A DNA stretch of 64,000 nt from Lachnospiraceae bacterium (lineage in GTDB: Bacteria; Bacillota; Clostridia; Lachnospirales; Lachnospiraceae). Within the stretch, counting starts at the first letter, position 1, and each line of letters opens with the position of its first letter. The stretch covers positions 62,001 to 126,000 of the forward strand of contig JAQVCT010000004.1 in assembly GCA_028689655.1 (NCBI GenBank), in the 5' to 3' direction. Made by a program: the position numbers and the translations under genes. The notes below the pieces were generated by a model that was not told where the DNA came from, searched no databases, and was given only the letters and a program-made list of their open reading frames with translations. Positions 8,431-14,695 of the stretch are shown here, one piece after another.

Positions 8431-9051
8431 ATGAAGACATTTTATGGATATATGCGTGTATCAACATTAGAACAGAATATTGAGCGCCAAAAAGTGGAGC
8501 TTTTACGCTGGGGAATCCTTGAAAAAAATCTTTTCTGTGACAAATTATCAGGGAAAAATTTTAACAGACCTGAATATCAAAAACTGAAGCATAAACTCAG
8601 GGAAGGTGATGTCCTTGTGGTAAAAAGTATAGATCGTCTGGGTCGCAATTATGATGATATTCAAGATGAATGGAAAGAAATTGTCAAAAATAGAAAAGCT
8701 GATATTGTTATTTTAGATATGCCCATTCTGGACACTCGAACAAATAAGGATTTAATTGGGACACTCATATCTGATATCGTCCTGCAGCTTCTTTCCTATG
8801 TAGCACAGTCAGAGCGAGAAAATATCCGTCAGCGACAGGCTGAGGGAATCGCACTTGCAAAGGCGCAGGGAAAACATCTGGGACGGTTTCCATCGCCTAT
8901 TCCAGATACCTTCTACCCTGTTTATGAAAAATGGCAGAATAAAATACTGACACAGGAAGGGGCCAGCAAAGAATTAGGAATAACTATAAGTGCCTTTCGA
9001 AATATGGTACGCAAACATCAAAAAAATAAGATAAAAAATGAAGAAAAATAA
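8431..9051 (+). CDS. Small serine recombinase (resolvase/invertase family)
   Basis: A 206-residue site-specific recombinase. The N-terminal resolvase domain holds YMRVST with catalytic Ser11 and Arg9, and KSIDRLGRNYDDI with the conserved Arg69/Arg72 pair. The long E-helix segment SERENIRQRQAEGIALAKAQGKHLGR follows, and the C-terminal helix-turn-helix (about 170-200) contains GASKELGITISAFRNMVRKH. Such enzymes invert, resolve or integrate DNA through a Ser-DNA intermediate. A very strong AGGAGG site precedes the ATG. It marks the left part of an AT-richer accessory island; no transposase or invertible segment was identified beside it. Confidence 0.93.
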   Translation: MKTFYGYMRVSTLEQNIERQKVELLRWGILEKNLFCDKLSGKNFNRPEYQKLKHKLREGDVLVVKSIDRLGRNYDDIQDEWKEIVKNRKADIVILDMPILDTRTNKDLIGTLISDIVLQLLSYVAQSERENIRQRQAEGIALAKAQGKHLGRFPSPIPDTFYPVYEKWQNKILTQEGASKELGITISAFRNMVRKHQKNKIKNEEK

Positions 9052-9322
9052 CTTTGTCTTTGCTCTAAATAAATGGCACTATACTTCCAGACATCGCATG
9101 CCATACAAAAATAACCGCAAAGATTGTGTAATCCAAGCGGTTAAGATCCTTATAAATTCTATTTTGTAGAAATATAGGTGCTATTTCGAGGGCATAAGAG
9201 TGACTTGATGAAACAAGGTTTTTTGACAGATTAGCCTCCGACAATCGAAAGTTTATGTAAACATATATCCGCCGCTTCTAATTCGCAACGGAGTGTCGGT
9301 TGTTGGCCAACATATAAAAATC
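9052..9322. other. Intergenic region with short palindromes, no gene seen
   Basis: No coding region is supported in this 271-base stretch between the recombinase and the acetyltransferase terminator. It contains AACCGC paired with GCGGTT about 20 bases apart (from 9113) and a 12-bp perfect palindrome TGTTGGCCAACA (9302-9313). The latter abuts the T-tract of the adjacent terminator. Either could be a boundary of the accessory segment; nothing further can be said. Confidence 0.5.
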
Positions 9323-9353
9323 CCTCCAAACTTGAAAACAGAGTTTGGAGGGT
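9323..9353 (-). terminator. Rho-independent terminator of the MATE-acetyltransferase operon
   Basis: A perfect 11-bp stem, CCCTCCAAACT with AGTTTGGAGGG, and a 9-base loop. On the minus strand it is followed by ATTTTTAT. It lies 16 bases past the acetyltransferase stop. Confidence 0.85.
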
Positions 9354-9368
9354 CGCTATTTGCTTCAA

Positions 9369-9983
9369 TTATAAATTGTCATAATTTATTTTTCTGTCCT
9401 TGAAATAATATTCCTTGTCGTGGTCATTCACTTCACGCAAAACCTTGCACGGATTTCCGACAGCCACAACATCAGATGGCAAATTCTTTGTTACTACACT
9501 ACCTGCCCCTACGACTACATTATCACCAATGGTAATGCCGGGAAGAATGATTGCACCTGCACCAATCCAGCAATTTTTCCCGATATGTACGGGGGCATTA
9601 TACTGATAGCCCTTTTCCCGCAGTTCCGGCAAAATTGGATGTCCCGCAGTTGCAATCGTTACATTCGGTCCAATCATGGTATAGTCGCCCACATATATAT
9701 GAGTATCATCCACACAGGTAAGATTGAAATTGGCATAGATACCTTTTCCAAAATGAATATGACCGCCGCCTAAATTTGAATGGAACGGTGGCTCAATATA
9801 GCAACCCTCGTCAATCTCTGCAAACATTTCTTTCAGCATCGCTTCTCGTCTGGCGCCTTCTGTTGGTCGTGTCATATTGAATTCATAAAGGCGTTCAAGG
9901 CATTTTGTCTGCCACACCATAATTTCCTCGTCACCGGGTAAATAAAGCTCGCCCGTGTGCATTCTTTCTTTCATACTGCTCAT
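9369..9983 (-). CDS. Sugar O-acetyltransferase (LacA/Maa/NodL family)
   Basis: A 204-residue left-handed beta-helix acyltransferase. The N-terminal Maa domain (MKERMHTGELYLPGDEEI) is followed by hexapeptide repeats such as IHFGKGIYANFN, IGPNVTIATAGHP (catalytic His of the AGHP motif), IGKNCWIGAGAIILPGITIGDN and VVGAGSVVTKNLPSDVVAVGNP. It would transfer acetyl from acetyl-CoA to a sugar, glycoside or small hydroxylated compound. Its ATG directly abuts the MATE stop (TAAATG), indicating translational coupling. Paired with an exporter it may act in detoxification, acetylating a compound that is then pumped out; that is inference. Confidence 0.93.
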   Translation of the reverse strand: MSSMKERMHTGELYLPGDEEIMVWQTKCLERLYEFNMTRPTEGARREAMLKEMFAEIDEGCYIEPPFHSNLGGGHIHFGKGIYANFNLTCVDDTHIYVGDYTMIGPNVTIATAGHPILPELREKGYQYNAPVHIGKNCWIGAGAIILPGITIGDNVVVGAGSVVTKNLPSDVVAVGNPCKVLREVNDHDKEYYFKDRKINYDNL

Positions 9984-11342
9984 TTATACAATCTCCTTTT
10001 TTGTTAGGTCATTGACCCATTTATATTTTTTATAATGCTTATAAACAGCCGGCAGTTTGATAAGTTCGTCTAGATTGACGATAAAGTAAACAGTAAGTAC
10101 AGGGAGTTTCAAAACAAATGCCGCAATAAATCCGAGCGGAACGATGATACACCATAAAGTAATTGTATCGCAGAGAAAACCGAATTTTGAATCCCCACCT
10201 GCGCAAAAAATGCCTGCAATCGTTGTTCCGTTGATTGATTTACCAATTATATAATACGAACACATAACAAGCATCCATTTCAAATATTCATTTGCCTGTT
10301 CGGTCAAATCTGTTATAGCAAGTATCATTGGACTTAACAAAAGCAGCACGATGCCGGAAAGTATGCCGCAAAGTATTGACAGTCTACAGAGTTTTTTTCC
10401 ATATGTTTTTGCTGTTTCAAGTTTTCCTGCTCCAAGTTCGTTACCGACTATTATACCGCTGCCGCTGCCGAGTCCAAGGCAAAAACAGGCGACAAGATTT
10501 TTTACGATATTCGCAATGGAATTTGCCGCAACTGCATCCGAACCCAAGTGTCCCATAATAACGGAATACATTGTAAAACCCACGCCCCAGACAAACTCAT
10601 TGCCCAGAACGGGGAACGTGTATTTCCAGAAATCACAGCAGAGCGATTTATCATCATGCAATATGTTATGGAATTTCAGTTTCACACAATCCTTTTTTGC
10701 AGTTTCAAACACACACCATATCACTTCAATCAATCTTGCGATTACTGTTGCAAGTGCGGCACCCGCAATCTCCATTTTCGGAAACCCGAAAAGTCCGAAA
10801 ATTAAAACGGCATTCAATAGAATATTTATAACAACACTGACGGAACTGATAATACTTGATTTTATTGCTTTGCCACTGTTCTTAATGGTACAGAGATAAA
10901 TTTGCGAAATTCCAGTCAGAAAAAACGACAGAGACACCGTTCGCAGATAAATCGTACCGCCGTCAATCAACACTTGCTCATTTGTAAAAATTTGCATCAG
11001 GATACTTGGAACGCAAAGTCCAGCAATAAAAAAGAGAAAAGAAACAACAGAAGTTATTTTCATAACATAAGCAAAAATTCCCTCCACTGATGCTTTATCC
11101 TTTTTGCCCCAATATTGAGCTGCAAACATAGATAACCCAATTGTCATAGCGGCAAAAAACAGATTTTCAACAAAGGCTATCTGACTTGCGAGCGACACAG
11201 TTGAAAGAGCGTCCTGTGATAACACGCCGAGCATCAAGGCATCCGATGCACTGACAAGCGCAAGCATGAACTGTTGAAATGCAATGGGAAATACTAATGT
11301 AAATAGTTTTTTTGTAAAATCATTCTGCTGTTGAGTTCTCAT
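9984..11342 (-). CDS. MATE-family multidrug exporter
   Basis: A 452-residue, 12-helix MATE/MatE protein with two MatE halves: LVFPIAFQQFMLALVSASDALMLG at the start and WKYTFPVLGNEFVWGVGFTMYSVI at the beginning of the second half. Conserved family Gly/Pro helix patterns are present. It would export organic cations or toxic compounds by Na+ or H+ antiport. It is co-transcribed with the acetyltransferase and divergent from an AraC regulator. Base composition here is visibly AT-richer than in ppdK, consistent with acquired DNA. The start is unusual in having a hairpin between ribosome site and ATG (separate entry). Confidence 0.94.
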   Translation of the reverse strand: MRTQQQNDFTKKLFTLVFPIAFQQFMLALVSASDALMLGVLSQDALSTVSLASQIAFVENLFFAAMTIGLSMFAAQYWGKKDKASVEGIFAYVMKITSVVSFLFFIAGLCVPSILMQIFTNEQVLIDGGTIYLRTVSLSFFLTGISQIYLCTIKNSGKAIKSSIISSVSVVINILLNAVLIFGLFGFPKMEIAGAALATVIARLIEVIWCVFETAKKDCVKLKFHNILHDDKSLCCDFWKYTFPVLGNEFVWGVGFTMYSVIMGHLGSDAVAANSIANIVKNLVACFCLGLGSGSGIIVGNELGAGKLETAKTYGKKLCRLSILCGILSGIVLLLLSPMILAITDLTEQANEYLKWMLVMCSYYIIGKSINGTTIAGIFCAGGDSKFGFLCDTITLWCIIVPLGFIAAFVLKLPVLTVYFIVNLDELIKLPAVYKHYKKYKWVNDLTKKEIV

Positions 11343-11348
11343 AATTAA

Positions 11349-11375
11349 TTACCGTATTATCGGTAAGCACCTCCT
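11349..11375 (-). promoter_or_regulatory. Hairpin between Shine-Dalgarno and start codon of the MATE gene
   Basis: On the minus strand AGGAGGTG (11368-11375) is followed by TTACCG-ATAATA-CGGTAA, a 6-bp stem, and then the ATG. The linear distance from ribosome site to start is about 25 bases, far too long, but folding the hairpin brings it to normal range. An in-frame TAA just upstream rules out a longer protein. The role is inferred. Confidence 0.5.
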
Positions 11376-11448
11376 GTTTAAAGTTCATACTGTTTGCGGG
11401 AATATCTCTTGTTACCGCATATGTTCTATATACATTGATGTCCCTTCC

Positions 11449-11477
11449 TTGACATTATTCTTGCTGTCTAATATATT
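11449..11477 (+). promoter_or_regulatory. Sigma-A-type promoter of the AraC regulator
   Basis: TTGACA (11449-11454), a 17-base spacer and TATATT (11472-11477), placed about 75 bases before the AraC-family ATG. The -35 is a consensus match. It lies in the divergent region shared with the MATE operon. Confidence 0.6.
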
Positions 11478-11550
11478 TATATAATTATATACGCAGTATT
11501 TCAATCATAATTCTGCTATTATAAATAACAATCCTGCGAGGTTAATAATT

Positions 11551-12420
11551 ATGATACTCCTGGAACTAAAGGACGACCGTTCGGAAAAAGTGCAATATGA
11601 AAATTCGGATTACCCGATTTACATTCGCAAAGGTTTACTTTCCGCGAATCCAAACTATTCTGCACCGTCCCACTGGCACGATGATATTGAGTTTATCGCT
11701 GTATTGTCGGGAGAAATGCAATACAATGTAAACGGCGAAATCATAACATTAAAAGAAAACGATGGAATCGTAGTGAATGCACGGCAATTACATTTTGGGT
11801 TTTCATCAGAAAAGAAAGAATGCAAATTCATCTGCATTCTTTTGCATCCGCTTTTATTATGTACAATCAGCGCTTATGAGCGGGATTTTGTTTTACCTGT
11901 GCTGCATAACAAAAATGCAGTCTTCATCAAATTAAATACGGCAGTCTTGTGGAAAAAGAATATTTTGGAAGAAATTAAGTATATGTACGTTGTTAAGGAC
12001 GATAAGATTGCACCAATGAAGGTACAATCTTCATTCGTAAAAATATGGACTTTAATATATGAGAATATCCCACTTGAAAACAACCCAAAGGCGCAAAATA
12101 CCGATTTAACAATCATAAAAAATATGATTGGCTTTATTCAGCAAAACTACACTTATAAGATATCTCTTTCAGATATTGCTGCATCTGGTGCAGTGGGACA
12201 AAGCAAGTGCTGTAAGCTGTTCGGCAAATATCTCAGTCAGACACCAAACACTTATCTGACTCAATATCGTCTTGATAAAAGTGCTGAATTATTAAAGACA
12301 ACAGAAATGACTATTACTGAAATCACCGATGCAACAGGCTTTAACGGAAGTAGCTATTATGCTGAAACTTTCCGAAAATGGATTGGTGTCAGCCCTACGG
12401 ATTATAGAAATGCAAATTAA
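11551..12420 (+). CDS. AraC-family transcriptional regulator (cupin sensor)
   Basis: A 289-residue protein. The N-terminal cupin-like sensor has SHWHDDIEFIAVLSGEMQYNV and ENDGIVVNARQLHFG (about residues 35-85). The C-terminal region has two helix-turn-helix motifs (about 190-288), with ISLSDIAASGAVGQSKCCKLF, then MTITEITDATGFNGSSYYAETFRKWIG and the ending SPTDYR. It is divergent from the MATE/acetyltransferase pair and probably controls it. Low GC like its neighbours in the island. The effector is unknown. Confidence 0.93.
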   Translation: MILLELKDDRSEKVQYENSDYPIYIRKGLLSANPNYSAPSHWHDDIEFIAVLSGEMQYNVNGEIITLKENDGIVVNARQLHFGFSSEKKECKFICILLHPLLLCTISAYERDFVLPVLHNKNAVFIKLNTAVLWKKNILEEIKYMYVVKDDKIAPMKVQSSFVKIWTLIYENIPLENNPKAQNTDLTIIKNMIGFIQQNYTYKISLSDIAASGAVGQSKCCKLFGKYLSQTPNTYLTQYRLDKSAELLKTTEMTITEITDATGFNGSSYYAETFRKWIGVSPTDYRNAN

Positions 12421-12676
12421 CAATAATACTAAACAAAAGCACTGGATGCTTACTACGGAGCTCACTGGCGATTACTTCGACCAAACTTTCACTGACAAGC
12501 TATTGACAGCTTGCAGAACACACGACTTTCACCACTTAGAAACGTGCGCCGCCAGGCTTACAGAACAAAGTGTCTTCGACACTCTTATGTTACCACTACT
12601 TTATAGACACTTTGGACGGATCCTAGCAGTATCGAAGATGCTGCCGATAGGAAATTTCGAAGGAATTTCCTATTAA
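12421..12676 (+). other. Post-AraC segment with an open frame, possibly a remnant
   Basis: Starting at an ATG at 12410 that overlaps the AraC stop, a frame runs uninterrupted for 88 codons to a TAA at 12674-12676 (HWMLTTELTGDYFDQTF... ending LPIGNFEGISY). I see no ribosome site and do not recognise a domain. The last third coincides with a dispersed repeat whose second copy, near 37.1 kb, reads in the same frame. The segment also holds AGTGTC-TTC-GACACT and an ATAGGAAATT/AATTTCCTAT hairpin. It may be a truncated gene tail fused to the repeat, or non-coding. Confidence 0.35.
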
Positions 12677-12687
12677 ATAAAAAAGGT
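12614..12687 (+). repeat. Dispersed repeat, copy 1
   Basis: The stretch holds GCAGTATCGAAGATGCTGCC followed by GATAGGAAATTTCGAAGG and TATTAAATAAAAAA. It aligns over about 70 bases with the minus strand of 37105-37170 (GCAGTGTCGAAGATATCGCC, CATAGGAAATTTCAAAGG, ATTAAATAAAAAA). Both copies translate as AVSKxxPIGNF in the same frame. The copies are about 24.5 kb apart, each next to a gene 3' end. Confidence 0.75.
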
Positions 12688-12717
12688 GCATGGAATATTA
12701 TGATTTTCCATACACCT
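12684..12717 (-). terminator. Terminator of the minus-strand peptide ORF
   Basis: A 12-bp stem with one mismatch, AGGTGCATGGAA with TTCCATACACCT. On the minus strand it is followed by TTTTTTATTT, a good intrinsic terminator. It sits 34 bases beyond the stop of the 32-codon ORF and so defines a short transcription unit. Confidence 0.75.
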
Positions 12718-12750
12718 ATATATGTTATTTTAAAATTCTCAAAAACTGAA

Positions 12751-12849
12751 TCAATTCATGTGATTCTCTATCTTCTGACTCCGTATATCTACTATCAAAC
12801 TGTTGAATTGTTTACAGCCTCCTTTCAATGAATACTCTGTTTTCTGCAT
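12751..12849 (-). CDS. Possible 32-residue peptide gene
   Basis: A short ORF with a near-perfect ribosome site (AAAGGAGGTC, 6 bases before ATG) and a terminator just downstream. The peptide begins MQKTEYSLKGGCKQFNSLIV and continues DIRSQKIENHMN. It has one Cys and a KGGC sequence near the middle, no obvious signal peptide or membrane segment, and is mildly basic. I do not recognise the family. A peptide of this size could be a signal, a modified-peptide precursor or a regulatory peptide, but no maturation or export gene is adjacent apart from the MATE pump 1.4 kb away. The 200-base region upstream, up to the pentapeptide gene, holds only weak promoter-like hexamers. Confidence 0.5.
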   Translation of the reverse strand: MQKTEYSLKGGCKQFNSLIVDIRSQKIENHMN

Positions 12850-13062
12850 TTTTTGACCTCCTTTCGTGTTCACACTTTATAGATGGAAAGTGCGAAATAA
12901 ATGTGATAGAATATATAAAAAGCTAATTGACAAAACGAACTATTCGCAAAGTCAATCAGCTATGTAAAATGTCATAAAGTTGGCATTGAGATTATTTCCG
13001 TTATTCTGTCACATTCGTTTCAGCGTATAACGGGGAACTAATTTATATTAGGTGGTGGGATA

Positions 13063-13890
13063 ATGAATGGAATTGATGGCAACTATGCCGAGTTGCAAGC
13101 AAAACTGAAAATAGATTGTGAGAAGTGCAGTGGTTTGTGCTGTGTTGCCTTATATTGTATGAAAACTGATGGTTTTCCTGCAAACAAGGACGCGGGTATA
13201 CCATGCAAACATTTAGAAAATGATTTCCGCTGTGATATTCATTCAAAGCTGGTGAGTAAAAATATGCGTGGATGTTTGGCTTATGACTGCTTTGGAGCAG
13301 GGCAAAAAGTGACGCAGCAGTATGGTTGCGGTATGGATTGGAAATCAGCTTCTAATCAAGCAGGCGAAATTTTTCAGGTGTTTCTAATTGTATTTCAGCT
13401 CCACCAAATGGCGTGGTATTTAATCGAAGCACTCTCTTTGACATTTGATGAATACCTCAAATCTGATATTAGGGAACTCATTTTCCAAAATGAACAAATG
13501 ACAGCACAGCGACCACAGGAAATTTTATGTTTGGATGTTGAAAAATATAGACAGAAGGTCAATCAAACACTAAAAGAAGTAAGTGAAAATATTACGGACA
13601 GTCCTTCTGGTTATGTCAAAGTTAAAGACTTTTTCGGAAAAGATTTTAAAAGGGCAAATCTTGAGGGAAAAGACTTTAGTATGTCTTTGATGATTGCGGC
13701 AAACCTTGAGGGCTGTAATTTGTGTCATGCAAACTTTTTGGGAGCCGATATGCGTGATGCAAATATAAAAAACACCGACTTAAGTCAAAGTGTCTTTTTG
13801 ACACAAATGCAAATTAATTCTGCAAAGGGAAATATTAATACAAAGCTTCCTAAAAATCTATCACACCCTATCTCATGGCAAGGATTATGA
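13063..13890 (+). CDS. Pentapeptide-repeat protein with N-terminal Cys cluster
   Basis: A 275-residue cytoplasmic-looking protein. Residues about 18-85 hold a Cys-rich block, CEKCSGLCC followed by further CMK, CKH, CDIH, CLAYDC and GCG cysteines, resembling the CxxCxxCC metal-chelating families. Residues about 185-255 hold A(D/N)LxX pentapeptide repeats (FKRANLEGKDFSMSL, AANLEGCNLCHANFLGADMRDANIKNTDLS) that would form a short right-handed quadrilateral helix. The function of this combination is not known to me; pentapeptide proteins can mimic DNA and protect gyrase, but the repeat here is short. GGTGG precedes the ATG. The gene is low in GC and lies in the accessory island. Confidence 0.85.
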   Translation: MNGIDGNYAELQAKLKIDCEKCSGLCCVALYCMKTDGFPANKDAGIPCKHLENDFRCDIHSKLVSKNMRGCLAYDCFGAGQKVTQQYGCGMDWKSASNQAGEIFQVFLIVFQLHQMAWYLIEALSLTFDEYLKSDIRELIFQNEQMTAQRPQEILCLDVEKYRQKVNQTLKEVSENITDSPSGYVKVKDFFGKDFKRANLEGKDFSMSLMIAANLEGCNLCHANFLGADMRDANIKNTDLSQSVFLTQMQINSAKGNINTKLPKNLSHPISWQGL

Positions 13891-13958
13891 GCAAGACCTT
13901 CGCCTTATGTTGTAACCTCCCTCCTCAAAAGAAAACTAAATTTACCCACTATGTATGA

Positions 13959-13998
13959 GGTAGCCTATCCTTTTTGGATAAGCTACCTTTTTATTTAT
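13959..13998 (+). terminator. Intrinsic terminator after the pentapeptide gene
   Basis: A stem GGTAGCCTATCC with GGATAAGCTACC (one mismatch) and a 5-base loop, followed by TTTTTATTTAT. It overlaps the 3' end of the convergent ICE-scar gene. Confidence 0.85.
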
Positions 13999-14444
13999 CC
14001 TGCAATCAATGTCAAGATTTCTTTCGCAAAGGTAATGACCACACCGCCAGCCAAAGTCAAAAAGCCATTGGCTCTCTGAGAGGGGTCGTGAGATTTGAGA
14101 GAAAGACCAATCTGCACGATACCGAAGCCGAGCAAAATCATACCGACAGCTCTAATCAAGCCAAAAATAAAATCGGACAAATTATTGACCACGGTAATCG
14201 GGTCATCGACAAGCTGCTCCATATCCTCGTCCATTAAAACCTTGAACGGGTGGTCTGGAAACTCGTCAATTTCCGATATGGAAATATCACGCACCTTGCT
14301 TAAACCTGCTTCCTCACGGCTTTGGTCTGTTTCAAACAAGTCATTGTAAGCGGTCAGCTCGATTTTGGTTTCTCTGCTTTTCGCCAATGTCTGCCACCTC
14401 CTTTCCAAACTGCTCATAAGCTGCGGCAACTTTTTTTCTCTCAT
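13995..14444 (-). pseudogene. Fusion scar of an integrative conjugative element (ParB N-terminus joined to a two-helix conjugation-type membrane protein)
   Basis: A 149-residue ORF with a strong ribosome site (GGAGGT, 6 bases before ATG). Residues 1-80 match the N-terminus of ParB-like proteins of Tn1549-type elements: a variable leader, then LSKVRDISISEIDEFPDHPF and KVLMDEDMEQLV, where the ParB nuclease domain should continue. Instead the sequence switches after MEQLVD to ITVVNNLSDFIFGLIRAVGM and a second helix (LTLAGGVVITFAKEILTLI) flanking a DPSQRA loop, as in small TrbC/VirB2-like conjugation proteins. The simplest reading is an internal deletion that removed the element between the two genes and left an in-frame fusion. 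The protein may still be made, but neither parent function would survive. An upstream ATG at 14498 has no ribosome site. Confidence 0.65.
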
Positions 14445-14510
14445 AATTGCACCTCCGTTTTTTGCTTTTATTATTTGTAGAAATGATAGGATACTCAAAT
14501 GTGTGAAAGA

Positions 14511-14552
14511 GGATAAAAAATAAGCGTACCACTATTTCTAATGATACGCTTA
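14511..14552 (-). terminator. Intrinsic terminator downstream of ppdK and its trailing fragment
   Basis: TAAGCGTA pairs with TACGCTTA, extended through CA/TG pairs with mismatches. On the minus strand TTTTTTA follows. It is positioned to end transcripts leaving ppdK through the 14.6-kb fragment. Confidence 0.75.
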
Positions 14553-14565
14553 CCGTATTTAGTTG

Positions 14566-14692
14566 TTAATCAAGGTCGATATATACCTTTACAGTAGTTT
14601 CTCGCCATTGATTTTTCCTTACATATTGTCCGTTAGCCTTTCGCCAAGCTGCTGCCTGCTCAAAACTAAGCGGTAAATCAAAGGAAAGAGAA
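14566..14692 (-). pseudogene. C-terminal gene fragment just after ppdK
   Basis: Immediately after the ppdK stop a different frame is open and reads SLSFDLPLSFEQAAAWRKAN, then GQYVRKNQWRETTVKVYIDLD and a stop. It has no start codon or ribosome site of its own. The composition looks protein-like (amphipathic, ending in a beta-like strand). I take it to be the 3' remnant of a gene from the same mobile element whose other remains lie beside it. The family is not recognised. Confidence 0.4.
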
Positions 14693-14695
14693 CTC

